64,000 bases of DNA, taken from contig NZ_QTJV01000007.1 of the NCBI RefSeq assembly GCF_003412465.1, forward strand, positions 62,001 to 126,000. The letters are read 5' to 3'. The stretch comes from Chitinophaga silvisoli. GTDB lineage: Bacteria; Bacteroidota; Bacteroidia; Chitinophagales; Chitinophagaceae. Of the stretch, positions 18,385 through 26,763 are shown piece after piece; within the stretch, counting starts at the first letter, position 1; every line of letters starts with the position of its first letter. The translations under genes were made by a program, and so were the position numbers. The notes beneath the pieces are model-generated. The model was not told the DNA's origin. It saw nothing but the letters and a program-made list of their open reading frames with translations, and made no database searches.

Positions 18385-19809
18385 ATGAAATTATGGTTGT
18401 ATGCCGGGTGCTTGGCATCCGTCCTGGCTGGTTGTGCCCAGAAAAATGAGCATGCAGCAGTGTATCTGACTACTGCTGATGAAAAACAATTATTCCAATC
18501 ACAGCCTGTTTTAAAGCCGGTAAAGGATACCGCGCTGGTGAATGTACGGATTGATACCAGTCTGCAATACCAGGAGATAGAAGGCTTTGGTGCTGCAATG
18601 ACGGGGTCCTCTGCTTATGTCATGCAGCAGTATATGACAGCGCCGAAACGGAAGGCATTGCTGGATGAACTGTTTGATGCCGAAAAGGGGATTGGGATCA
18701 ATTATATCCGTCTTTCAATAGGCGCTTCTGACTTTTCACTATCCCCTTATAGTTATGATGACATGCCAGCCGGAGAGCGGGATGATAGTCTCACGCATTT
18801 CAGTCTTGCAAAAGACACGGGTGCATTAATCCCTGTGTTGAAAGAGGTGGTGGCCATCAACCCATCTATTCATATCATGGTTACGCCCTGGAGTGCGCCG
18901 GCCTGGATGAAGACGAGCGATAAGCTGGAAGGTGGTTCATTAAGACCTGATGCTTATGCAGCCTATGCACAATATTTTGCAAAATACATCCAGGCATTAG
19001 GTGCATACGGCATTAAAGCAAGCAGCCTGAGTGTGCAGAACGAACCGCAGTATGAGGCGGCATATCCCACCATGAAGATGACGGCACCTGAACAGTTGGC
19101 GTTTATTAAGGATCACCTGGGACCCGTATTACACCAAAAGGGGATAAATACAGAAATATTGTTATTTGATCATAACTGGAATAGTCCTGAGTACCCGATT
19201 TCAATATTGGATGATTCAGTGGCAGGTAAATATGTGGCCGGGGCCGCCTTTCATTGCTATGAGGGGTCTGTGGGTGCAATGAGCCAGGTCCATGAGGCCT
19301 ATCCTAACAAGGGACTGTACTTTACAGAGTGTAGCGGCGGGAGCTGGGCACCTGATTTTGCGGGTAACCTGAAGTATATGGTAGGCAACCTGATGATAGG
19401 TACGGTGAATAACTGGTCCAGGAATGTATTGTTGTGGAATATGGCGCTGGATGAGCATAACGGGCCTACCACCAATCAGCCTGGTCCGGCCGGGGAGAAG
19501 ATAAACAGGGGTTGTATGACCTGCAGGGGAGTGGTGACGGTAAGGTCTGATAGTGGGACAGTAAGCAGGAATGTAGAGTATTACGCCCTGGCGCATTTTA
19601 GTAAGTATGTGCGGCCGGGCGCGAAGAGAGTGGCATCCGGGCACCCGGATGGGTTGGAGAATGTGGCGTTTTTGAATAAGGATGGGAGTAGGGTATTGGT
19701 GGTGTTGAATACGGGTGAGAAGGATAGGGAATTCTCCGTGCAGGATGGGAATAGCGTATATAAGTATGTGTTGAAGGGGGGAGCGGTAGTGACCCTGGTG
19801 TGGAAATAG
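18385..19809 (+). CDS. GH30 lipoprotein glycoside hydrolase (glucosylceramidase / endo-beta-1,6-glucanase type)
   Basis: 474 aa. MKLWLYAGCLASVLAGCAQK is a lipoprotein signal (Cys17). GH30 features follow in order: IEGFGAAMTGSSAYV, IRLSIGASDFS, TPWSAPAWMK, the acid/base Glu220 in SLSVQNEPQYE and the nucleophile Glu315 in LYFTECSGG, then the C-terminal beta-sandwich ending VVTLVWK. This arrangement is the GH30 group that includes glucosylceramidases and microbial beta-1,6-glucanases. With the GH3 beta-glucosidase and SusCD it suggests surface cleavage of a beta-1,6-linked glucan such as fungal wall glucan. The exact substrate cannot be fixed from sequence. A terminator follows. Confidence 0.88.
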   Translation: MKLWLYAGCLASVLAGCAQKNEHAAVYLTTADEKQLFQSQPVLKPVKDTALVNVRIDTSLQYQEIEGFGAAMTGSSAYVMQQYMTAPKRKALLDELFDAEKGIGINYIRLSIGASDFSLSPYSYDDMPAGERDDSLTHFSLAKDTGALIPVLKEVVAINPSIHIMVTPWSAPAWMKTSDKLEGGSLRPDAYAAYAQYFAKYIQALGAYGIKASSLSVQNEPQYEAAYPTMKMTAPEQLAFIKDHLGPVLHQKGINTEILLFDHNWNSPEYPISILDDSVAGKYVAGAAFHCYEGSVGAMSQVHEAYPNKGLYFTECSGGSWAPDFAGNLKYMVGNLMIGTVNNWSRNVLLWNMALDEHNGPTTNQPGPAGEKINRGCMTCRGVVTVRSDSGTVSRNVEYYALAHFSKYVRPGAKRVASGHPDGLENVAFLNKDGSRVLVVLNTGEKDREFSVQDGNSVYKYVLKGGAVVTLVWK

Positions 19810-19831
19810 GGCTAAAATTGATCATTTTACT

Positions 19832-19865
19832 AGAAAAGCATCTCCCTTTGGGAGGATGCTTTTCT
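19832..19865 (+). terminator. Terminator after the GH30 gene
   Basis: AGAAAAGCATCTCCC pairs with GGGAGGATGCTTTTCT (one bulged base) 23 bp after the GH30 stop. The symmetric A/T flanks would allow use from both strands. Confidence 0.75.
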
Positions 19866-19989
19866 AATAAATACACAGTTCGTGGGATACTATTATATGT
19901 GGTGAAACATATATTTGTAATACATCTATTGCAAAAAACTTCTATTACGTTGATTTGCACCCCCTTTAGCCTTCCGGTGACGGGAGGCT

Positions 19990-20066
19990 CTTTTATTGTG
20001 GCGGAAGTCTCTTTTTTGTAATGAAAGTCGCCTTTATTGTAACAGAATCCTCTCTTATTGTGGCGG
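19990..20066. repeat. Degenerate 20-21 bp tandem repeat, about four units, overlapping the HAD gene end
   Basis: Units of the form CTTTTATTGTGGCGGAAGT recur with the TTGT core at 19996, 20016, 20037 and 20058 (steps 20, 21, 21). The last unit includes the stop codon and final codons of the minus-strand HAD gene. Confidence 0.6.
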
Positions 20067-20684
20067 CAGGCCCAATCCCCATTCCTTCAGTTTCTCCAGC
20101 GTTTTTGTATAATTCTCGTGCAGCAGGCCATTAATACCCAGTCCTTCAGCTACATGAATAAACATAGCGCGGTCTTCGATATAAAGCACTTCCTCGGGGC
20201 GAACAAGCGCGATATCCAGGGCCATTTTCCAGATATCAGCATCTGGCTTGCGGAAATGTACGAAGCAGGAGGAAATGAAGAAATCTACGAACTTGTCGAT
20301 GCCGAAGGTACGGATGCGGTATTCATTGAGTTCGCGTCCTTCGTTATTAACGATGGCGATCTTAAGTTTATAATGTTCTTTCAACTGGCAGATCAGGTCA
20401 ATCATTTCAGGATAAGGGGTGGTACGGCTGTACATGAACTCCTTGAAATCATTCCGGGTAAATTCCCTGTGTTCGTAGAAGACGATCCTGGTAAGGTAGT
20501 CGTCCAGGGTGAGCTTGCCTTCTTCATATGTATCGAAGGTAAGGTGGTGGCGTTCTTCCAGTTCAACAATGTCGAGATCGAAAATCCTGGCGGCTTCTTT
20601 ACGGGCTGCACGGTCCCAGCCGTTGCTTAATAAAACCCCGCCGATGTCCAGGAAGAGGGTAGTGATTTTTGCCGAGTGCTGCAT
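20055..20684 (-). CDS. HAD-superfamily hydrolase (YihX/epoxide-hydrolase-N-like subfamily)
   Basis: 209 aa. Motif I is TLFLDIGGVLL with nucleophile Asp13; the second Asp of the usual DxD is Gly15, as in the DxGGV subgroup of haloacid-dehalogenase-like phosphatases. A helical cap follows (EERHHLTFDTYEEGKLT), then motif II (KIAIVNNEG), motif III Lys (FRKPDADIWK) and motif IV (EEVLYIEDR). Such proteins are mostly small-molecule phosphatases; the substrate is unknown. It converges on the GH30 gene, and its last codons lie inside the 21-bp tandem repeat, so the C-terminus LGLPPQ may have been altered by repeat expansion. Confidence 0.85.
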   Translation of the reverse strand: MQHSAKITTLFLDIGGVLLSNGWDRAARKEAARIFDLDIVELEERHHLTFDTYEEGKLTLDDYLTRIVFYEHREFTRNDFKEFMYSRTTPYPEMIDLICQLKEHYKLKIAIVNNEGRELNEYRIRTFGIDKFVDFFISSCFVHFRKPDADIWKMALDIALVRPEEVLYIEDRAMFIHVAEGLGINGLLHENYTKTLEKLKEWGLGLPPQ

Positions 20685-20880
20685 GGTATTAATTTAGTTG
20701 TTTTTTAAGATAATGAGTTTTGGGTGGATGGATGATGGGTAGAGGGGATTGGTTTATTTATTACCCCATAAAATTGAAGGGCATTAAGCCAGGTGATCAG
20801 ATCTGTTTTTTAAGACGATGAGGTTTTATTCATTATGAGCGTAATTAAATTCAAGTTTTCAATCCCTACAATTCCTTGCA

Positions 20881-20926
20881 TTAAGCCGGGTAAATGGAAT
20901 TCAATAAGCCGGGTAAATGAATTTCA
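20881..20926. repeat. Two-unit 23-bp direct repeat upstream (3' side) of the MFS gene
   Basis: TTAAGCCGGGTAAATGGAATTCA (units at 20881-20903 and 20904-20926) is repeated with three mismatches. A weaker TTAAGCCAGGTGA occurs at about 20784. The gap 20685-20945 holds no gene. Confidence 0.7.
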
Positions 20927-20945
20927 ATTTGTGCCTGCCAAATTT

Positions 20946-22346
20946 CTATTTCACCGGTCGCTTCACAAAATGTGGCAGTTTCAATGCAAAAGGCAGCGTC
21001 GCCACTACCAATACTGCTGCAATAAAAAACGTATCCTGGATCCCATAATGATGCGCCACAGTTTCCGTATACCCTTTCCCGTCAGTATAATACCGCATAA
21101 TGTATTGCTGCAGCAACCCACTAAACGCAATCCCAATCGTTCCACTCAATTGCTGGATCAAAGAAAACATAGCAGAAGCCTGTGTCACCTCCTCAGGCAG
21201 TACGGCACTCATCGCCGCTGCCGTAATCGTTGAAACCAGCAATCCAATTCCAAACCCTCTCACCACCATCGCCGCAATAATCGGGAATAAATCCGGCGTA
21301 TTTAACAGAGAAAGCTGCACCATAGAAATAGCCACAAGTACCAGCCCTACCACAATCAAGCGCCTCGGTCCGAACTTATCAGACAAGGATCCCGCAATAG
21401 GTGTCACCAGCGCCATTACCGCCGAAAAAGGCAGGATCAGTAATCCCGAAGCAATTTCTGAAAACCCTAGCTGTCCCTGTAGTAAGAACGGCAACAGGAA
21501 CAATCCTCCAAAGATAGCTACTGAACGGACACTGGTAATCAGGATGCAATATGTGTAAATTCTATGTCGGAAAATGTGAAGATTAAAAAGCGCATGGGGA
21601 TTAGGCAGACTGCGCCGGATAAATACAACAATTGCGATAATACTGACAACAAAAGGAATCCATACCGCCAGCGAGGCAAACCCTTTATCCGGCAATACCG
21701 CAATGGCATACTGAAATAAAATAATAAATACAGTAAACAACCCAAAGCCACCGGCATCAAAACGGGCAGGCTGGCGGGCCGAGGTCTTCAGGAATCGTAA
21801 AGTATATGCGGCAATCCCGATGGTCAGGATCCCGATAGGCAGGTTGATATAAAAGATAGACGGCCAACCGTACAAATTGGTCAGCGTACCTCCCAAAGTC
21901 GGTCCAATGGCGGGTCCGGCAATGCTGCCCAGGGACCACCAACCCATTACCTTGCCTCTTTCTTCCGGGGGAAATACAAGGGTCAATATAGCCATCGCAG
22001 TTGGTGTAATGGCACCGCCTCCAAAAGACTGAATCGCCCTTGCGGCTATCAGCTCCGGCAGACTTACAGAAATGGCACATAAGAGGGAACCGAAGGTAAA
22101 GATCGACAAACTGATCAGGTATAATGCATAAAACCCAATCTGTTCTTTCAGCCAGCTGGTGAGAGGCATAAAGACACAAAACCCCAGCATGTAGGCGACA
22201 ATGACCCATTCAATTGCATCCAGCCCAACCCCAAATTGCGTGCTCATGGTGGGGAGGGAAACATTCACTATACTACTGTCTATTCCCGCCATAAAGGTCC
22301 CCAGGATCAGGGGGAATAGAATGCCAAAACGTTGCTTCATGTGCAC
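20946..22346 (-). CDS. MFS multidrug exporter, DHA2 (EmrB/QacA) family
   Basis: 466 aa, integral membrane. It starts MHMKQRFGILFPLILGTFMAGIDSSIVNVSLP, the motif-D1-like DHA2 beginning, and contains EWVIVAYMLG, the loop motif A variant ERGKVMGWWS, and motif C (GSIAGPAIGPTLGG). A second motif A-like SGSLSDKFGPRRL follows the central helices. The family exports drugs or metabolites by proton antiport across the inner membrane. No MFP/HlyD partner or regulator gene is adjacent, so it probably works alone. Substrate unknown. Confidence 0.9.
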   Translation of the reverse strand: MHMKQRFGILFPLILGTFMAGIDSSIVNVSLPTMSTQFGVGLDAIEWVIVAYMLGFCVFMPLTSWLKEQIGFYALYLISLSIFTFGSLLCAISVSLPELIAARAIQSFGGGAITPTAMAILTLVFPPEERGKVMGWWSLGSIAGPAIGPTLGGTLTNLYGWPSIFYINLPIGILTIGIAAYTLRFLKTSARQPARFDAGGFGLFTVFIILFQYAIAVLPDKGFASLAVWIPFVVSIIAIVVFIRRSLPNPHALFNLHIFRHRIYTYCILITSVRSVAIFGGLFLLPFLLQGQLGFSEIASGLLILPFSAVMALVTPIAGSLSDKFGPRRLIVVGLVLVAISMVQLSLLNTPDLFPIIAAMVVRGFGIGLLVSTITAAAMSAVLPEEVTQASAMFSLIQQLSGTIGIAFSGLLQQYIMRYYTDGKGYTETVAHHYGIQDTFFIAAVLVVATLPFALKLPHFVKRPVK

Positions 22347-22499
22347 CTAAATTATTAATAATTTTTGTTTCGGTAAAATGGATGGGGTACCGGTTGCAGG
22401 TAAAATATGTGGGCAAAAGGCATTTTTTCAAAAGTCTTAAACTTAGCAGTATCGATTTTAATACCAATTTGCGTAAGTTATGGCAATGCTGAAATAGAC

Positions 22500-22665
22500 A
22501 TTAGTCATATGGCTGATGGCCATATTCATGGCAAAAGCAATACCTTTGCAGAAAGGAAAAACGATCAGCCATTATCCAATGCGAGATATTTCGTAGTGAT
22601 GGAAAACTGGTGGCGATGATCACCAGTACTGTGATGACCCTGACGGGTGATAAGGCAAATGGCAG
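22500..22665 (+). pseudogene. Frameshifted remnant of a hotdog-fold (PaaI-type) thioesterase
   Basis: Two frames together read like the end of a PaaI-type thioesterase: MAKAIPLQKGKTISHY in one frame and CEIFRSDGKLVAMITSTVM plus TLTG in another, followed by a stop. The first half of a gene is missing, and a frameshift near 22585 separates the parts. The surrounding gap 22347-22716 shows nothing else convincing. This rests on motif memory, so confidence is moderate to low. Confidence 0.4.
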
Positions 22666-22716
22666 ATAGTGCAGCAGGCATTTACAATGCCTTGCTCCAC
22701 TAAAATGAAATTAATC

Positions 22717-23163
22717 ATGAACTATCAGATAGAAAGATATAATACTCGTTTTAAAGACGCGCTATTGAACGTTTGGGAAAGATCCGTTTTAGCGACCCAC
22801 GATTTTTTACACACAAATGATTTTGTTGCAATTAAAGAAATGCTGCAAAGCTTTGACTTTGGGGTATTGGATGTTTTTTGTTTATTGGAGCACAATGAGG
22901 TGATTGGGTTTATCGGGTTACATGAAACAAAAATCGAAATGTTATTTTTAGATCCTGCATATATTGGAAAAGGCCTTGGAAAGTATCTGATGAATTTTGC
23001 AATATCGGAACTAAAGGCGAGTGAGGTTGATGTGAATGAACAAAATTTACAGGCGAAAGGCTTTTATGAAAAGATGGGGTTTGAGGTGTATAGCAGAACA
23101 GAAAAAGATGATGAAGGCAGGGACTATCCCATTTTAAAAATGAAACGGACAAGGGATTACTGA
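22717..23163 (+). CDS. GNAT-family N-acetyltransferase (YjaB-like)
   Basis: 148 aa from ATG 22717 (MNYQIERYN); a reading from further upstream would add unlikely residues overlapping the thioesterase remnant. The acetyl-CoA-binding motif A is visible as IEMLFLDPAYIGKGLGKYLMNFAI, motif B as VNEQNLQAKGFYEKMGFE, and the tail EGRDYPILKMKR is typical of small YjaB/YhhY-like acetyltransferases. The substrate is unknown. It is A+T-richer than its neighbours and stands alone, with no operon partner. Confidence 0.85.
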   Translation: MNYQIERYNTRFKDALLNVWERSVLATHDFLHTNDFVAIKEMLQSFDFGVLDVFCLLEHNEVIGFIGLHETKIEMLFLDPAYIGKGLGKYLMNFAISELKASEVDVNEQNLQAKGFYEKMGFEVYSRTEKDDEGRDYPILKMKRTRDY

Positions 23164-23326
23164 TTAACATGAAAGAACGTATACACCCGGGATAGGGCCG
23201 TCTAGCCATGATGACAATAAATTTGTAAGCAGTATAATTATATGGTCTGTGATTGATGGAGTAAAAACAACTGGTTGGTAGCAATAACCGAACTATTGGT
23301 AATAAGAAATCAGTTATTTTCGTTCC

Positions 23327-24028
23327 ATGAAAATGACCTTTGCAGACCACGTCATCGATTTTAACACTCACCTTGCATACACCGGCAAATTGCCCCAAGG
23401 CATCCGCATCATGAACCCTTTCCGTGAACAGCCCCAGGTCATGGAGATCATGAAGCAATTCTACCGCCGTTTTTACGGTGATCACCATCCCCGGCAGATC
23501 ATTATGGGCATCAATCCCGGCCGCTTAGGCTCTGGTTCCACCGGCATCCCCTTTACAGATACCAAGCGCCTGCAATCCGTATGCGGTATATCCATTTCCG
23601 GTATCCAAACACATGAGCCATCCTCCGTGTTTATTTATGATGTCATTGCAGCATACGGAGGACCAGAGAAGTTTTATCATGATTTTTATTTTGCTTCTGT
23701 ATCGCCCCTGGGCTTCACCTCAGTGAAGGCGGATGGAACAGAAATTAATTACAACTATTATGATAGCGCGGAGCTGACCAAAGCAGTGTATCCTTTTATG
23801 GTGGAGAATATAAAAAAGCAGTTGGAATTTGGGGTGGATACAAGTGTGTGTTACTGTCTGGGGACGGGGAAGAATAGCCGGTTTTTAATAAAACTGAATG
23901 AACAGGAGGGATTTTTTAAGAAGATAGTGCCGCTGGAACATCCGAGGTTTGTGATGCAGTACAGGGCGAAGCGGAAACAGGAGTTTATCGATAAGTACCT
24001 GGCGTGTTTTGAGGAAAATGCCCAGTAG
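23327..24028 (+). CDS. Uracil-DNA glycosylase-fold protein, SMUG2-like (DUF4918)
   Basis: 233 aa. The block IIMGINPGRLGSGSTGIPFTD is the active-site motif of SMUG-type glycosylases (GINPG with Asn as the key polar residue). HPRFVMQYRAKRKQEFIDKY near the end supplies the second conserved segment, corresponding to the minor-groove wedge motif. The central part (SVSPLGFTSVKADGTEINYN) follows Bacteroidota SMUG2/DUF4918 proteins such as that described from Pedobacter. The expected role is removal of uracil or oxidised pyrimidines in base-excision repair. It is monocistronic. The family is firm; substrate preference is not visible. Confidence 0.82.
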   Translation: MKMTFADHVIDFNTHLAYTGKLPQGIRIMNPFREQPQVMEIMKQFYRRFYGDHHPRQIIMGINPGRLGSGSTGIPFTDTKRLQSVCGISISGIQTHEPSSVFIYDVIAAYGGPEKFYHDFYFASVSPLGFTSVKADGTEINYNYYDSAELTKAVYPFMVENIKKQLEFGVDTSVCYCLGTGKNSRFLIKLNEQEGFFKKIVPLEHPRFVMQYRAKRKQEFIDKYLACFEENAQ

Positions 24029-24186
24029 CGGTTAGGGAATCAGGGGGGGGCTGCAATAAGTATAAATCAATATAATGCCTGCGAACTAATAGTGTTGTCG
24101 CTTGTATTAAATTTTAACTACAAACAAAAAATCAAATTACACCACAACCTTTGATTTTCCGATTTGCTTTTTCGGCATAAAACTTT

Positions 24187-24325
24187 TAATTTAATGTATG
24201 GTTGTTTGACCCATGAAGAAATTTTAGTCTGACTTAATAGGGAATTATAGCCTGATCCATTTATTATACCTAAGATTGCCCCATTAAGCTATTATTTACT
24301 GACCCATTAACGTATTATTGTTTGA
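24187..24325. repeat. Degenerate 23-bp tandem repeat, about six units
   Basis: Units at 24187, 24210, 24233, 24256, 24280 and 24303 (steps 23, 23, 23, 24, 23) share an end like TTTGA/CTGA and a start like CCCATTAA. The two last units match best (CCCATTAAGCTATTATTTAC / CCCATTAACGTATTATTGTT). They fill most of the 315-bp gap between the SMUG2-like gene and the acyltransferase gene; otherwise the gap is empty. Confidence 0.65.
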
Positions 24326-24343
24326 CCCAAAACCCCACCCACT

Positions 24344-25309
24344 ATGCCTGACTTTGTATTCATGTTCGCCGGCCATGGTAGCCAGTATTATAACATGGGG
24401 GCCATGTTATACCACAGCAATGTTTTTTTCAGGAACACCATCCTCCATTTAGACAAGGAAGTCCGCAATCACACCGGTTCTTCAGTCGTAGAATACCTGT
24501 ATGGCAGCCGTTACAACGGGGAAGGGATTTTTGATGATATCCGCTACACAAACCCCGCCCTGTTCATGGTCCAATACGCCCTGGCCCGGCTGCTCCAGGA
24601 AGAGCTGAAAGTCAGGCCTGATTATGTAATCGGTAGCTGTGTAGGCGAGATGGTCGCTGCTGCTGTGTGCGGGATGGTATCGCCTGCTGAAATGCTCACG
24701 GCCATGATCGACCAGGCACGTATCATAGAGCGTCTCTGTACCAAGGGGGGAATGATCTCCATTTTAGCTGATCCGGCCATTTATGAGCAGGAGCCTTTGT
24801 TATATGAAAACACCACGCTGGCTGCCATAGACAGCAAGGGGCATTTCACACTTTCTGCTGATGAACGTACCTTGCTGGCCCTGCGCCTCTGGCTGGATAG
24901 TCATGAATTGTCTTATAGCCAGTTGCCGGTACGGTACCCGTTTCATAGTCCGCTGATGGAACCGGCCAGGGGGCCTATTATCCGGATTATGCAGCAGTTG
25001 AGGTACGGAGCCCCGGAGGCTACTTTTATTTCCGGTATTCAATCCGGATCTGTTTACCAGGTAGATGCTGATTATTTCTGGGATGTGGTGCGGGAGCCGA
25101 TTGCTTTTAGTGCGGCGATCGAAAGACTGGAAAATGCGGGGCCTTGCTTTTATATTGACTGCAGTCCATCAGGCACTTGTAGCAACCTGTTGACGAAGAC
25201 CTTATCACCTGCATCGTCTTCTGTGAAACAGGTGATTATGAGTCCTTTCGGACAGGAGATTAAGCATTTGCAGGCGTTGTTGCAAAAGAGGCAGGCGTAT
25301 TCATTGTGA
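24344..25309 (+). CDS. Stand-alone acyltransferase (FabD/PKS AT type) with Cys at the nucleophile position
   Basis: 321 aa. FMFAGHGSQYYNMG matches the PGQGSQ start of malonyl-CoA:ACP transacylases and polyketide-synthase AT domains, with His replacing Gln. The nucleophile elbow, usually GHSxGE, reads GSCVGE (97-102), putting Cys99 where Ser is expected. The catalytic His is kept in YPFHSPLMEPA (about 205), and the C-terminal FWDVVREPIAF and YIDCSPSGT are typical. A trans-acting AT or acyl hydrolase is likely, but no PKS, ACP or FabD partner lies nearby. Either an altered acyl-enzyme chemistry or a divergent AT is possible. Confidence 0.8.
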   Translation: MPDFVFMFAGHGSQYYNMGAMLYHSNVFFRNTILHLDKEVRNHTGSSVVEYLYGSRYNGEGIFDDIRYTNPALFMVQYALARLLQEELKVRPDYVIGSCVGEMVAAAVCGMVSPAEMLTAMIDQARIIERLCTKGGMISILADPAIYEQEPLLYENTTLAAIDSKGHFTLSADERTLLALRLWLDSHELSYSQLPVRYPFHSPLMEPARGPIIRIMQQLRYGAPEATFISGIQSGSVYQVDADYFWDVVREPIAFSAAIERLENAGPCFYIDCSPSGTCSNLLTKTLSPASSSVKQVIMSPFGQEIKHLQALLQKRQAYSL

Positions 25310-25332
25310 GGGTATTGCGGTCATGTAGTGTT

Positions 25333-25412
25333 CATGGCGGCAGTACTTAAAAAGGTGGCCAACCTTATATAAAAAAGGGTGGCTAACCTTATACAAATAG
25401 GGTGGCAAACCT
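25333..25412. repeat. Degenerate 23-24 bp tandem repeat, three to four units
   Basis: AGGTGGCCAACCTTATATAA, GGGTGGCTAACCTTATACAA and GGGTGGCAAACCT recur with GGTGGC at 25354, 25378 and 25401; a weaker unit lies at about 25333. They sit between the convergent ends of the acyltransferase and SDR genes. Confidence 0.7.
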
Positions 25413-25419
25413 CAAATTA

Positions 25420-26076
25420 TCACCCCCCTGCCAACGCAACAATATCCTTCACCTCGATTGTCTTCTTAAAGTACCCCTTCGCGGTTACTTCAATCATCGC
25501 TTTGCCCATTTCTGCAAGCGTACAAAATCCATTTTTAAACAATTTCCGGCCTATCGGATAAATCCAGTCTACATATTTATACCCTTTCAACACATATCTG
25601 GCCCCCTTATCCGCTCTTAAAAATCCAGGCCGGAACGCAAATACCTGTTTAAAAGGAAGTTTCATAAGATCGTTCTCGGTCCTGCCTTTTACCCGTGCCC
25701 ACATGAGACGGCCTTTTTCAGTACTGTCTGTTCCACTGCCGGAGACATAGCAGAAGGTCATGTCAGGACTTTGTCCACTCAGTACTTCAGCTACATGCAA
25801 GGTCAGGGTATAGGTGGCCCGGGTATAGTCCGCTTCATTTTTGCCAACGCTGGTCACACCCAGACAAAAGAAACAGGCATCATAACCTTTTAATTGGTCA
25901 GCAACAGGGCGGATATCAAAAAAGTCAGGGTGGATGACTTCTTTTAATTTGGGATGAGACTTGCCAAAGGGTTTCCTGGCGAAGGATACGACTTCTGTAA
26001 CCAGTGGGTTGCGGAGGCATTCTTCCAGGACGCCTTCTCCTACCATACCGGTAGTACCGGTGACGATGACTTTCAT
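25420..26076 (-). CDS. Atypical SDR / NAD(P)-binding oxidoreductase (HTATIP2-like)
   Basis: 218 aa taking MKVIVTGTTGMVGEGVLEE as the start; a longer reading from 26103 adds nine residues before the first strand. TGTTGMVG is the glycine-rich NAD(P)-binding motif. CFFCLGVTSVGKNEADY, CYVSGSGTDSTEKG and MWARVKGRTENDL follow the atypical/extended SDR group related to HTATIP2/TIP30, where Ser-Tyr-Lys is altered (Lys retained in VKGRTE). Function is unknown. It is transcribed toward the acyltransferase gene and separated from it by the tandem repeat. Confidence 0.8.
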   Translation of the reverse strand: MKVIVTGTTGMVGEGVLEECLRNPLVTEVVSFARKPFGKSHPKLKEVIHPDFFDIRPVADQLKGYDACFFCLGVTSVGKNEADYTRATYTLTLHVAEVLSGQSPDMTFCYVSGSGTDSTEKGRLMWARVKGRTENDLMKLPFKQVFAFRPGFLRADKGARYVLKGYKYVDWIYPIGRKLFKNGFCTLAEMGKAMIEVTAKGYFKKTIEVKDIVALAGG

Positions 26077-26103
26077 AATTGCTGCAATTAGTATGGGGTT
26101 CAA

Positions 26104-26372
26104 ATGTACGAAACTTTGGATGTAGCGATTCTTCCCCTTTCAAAAAAGGAATTCCTCTCCCTCCACAATAGCCCCTTAATTAGGGATTAACAGGTCTTTC
26201 ATAATCAATGTATTAATAAGTTTCTTACCTATGCACTACCTTTCCCTTTACACTTACTGTCTTCAGTATTACCTTAAAATACCAGAAACTTCACCCCTGA
26301 ATTTGCCTGCTTCACCGAAGAAATCCCCCTCGCATTCCCCAAATTTCTGTCTATTTGCTATAAATCTAAAAT
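26104..26372. other. Divergent intergenic region, no gene seen
   Basis: 269 bp between the SDR gene (minus) and the Spy-like gene (plus). It should contain both promoters. TCTATTTG at about 26350-26357, 15 bp before the plus-strand ATG, is a weak match to TAnnTTTG. Nothing else is recognised. Confidence 0.4.
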
Positions 26373-26750
26373 ATGAAAAACAAAATTGGATTAGTTGCAT
26401 TATTTGTACTGCTCTTAGCCATGTGCCAGGGCGTATTTGCGCAGGATGGAAGCAGAAAGGATCAGGCCACCAAAGCAATGACTGATACCATGCAGGCACG
26501 TCTTTCCCTGAATGACGATCAGTATAAGAAGGTCTATGATATCAATGCACAATTCCTGTCTAAACTGGGTAGTATTAAACAGGAAGGCGGTGGTAAACTG
26601 GCTAAGTTTCAGAAATTAAAAGCTGCTGACCAGGAAAGGGATGCCGCGCTGAAACCGCTGTTGTCCGATGACCAGTTTAAGAAGTTCCAGGAGTATAAGA
26701 AGGCGAGGAGAGAGGAAATGAAAGAGAATTATAGAAATAGTAAAAGTTAA
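26373..26750 (+). CDS. Small periplasmic Spy/CpxP-like (DUF4890-type) protein
   Basis: 125 aa with a signal peptide (MKNKIGLVALFVLLLAMCQGVFAQ). The mature part is highly charged and helical: a phrase like LSLNDDQYKKVYDIN and then LLSDDQFKKFQEYKKARRE match the paired helices of small Bacteroidota proteins resembling Spy/CpxP with LTxxQ-like motifs. Such proteins are periplasmic stress chaperones or binders. The following gene begins 13 bp downstream and probably shares its transcript, ending at the hairpin at 27030. Confidence 0.65.
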   Translation: MKNKIGLVALFVLLLAMCQGVFAQDGSRKDQATKAMTDTMQARLSLNDDQYKKVYDINAQFLSKLGSIKQEGGGKLAKFQKLKAADQERDAALKPLLSDDQFKKFQEYKKARREEMKENYRNSKS

Positions 26751-26763
26751 TAAAACTGATTTT

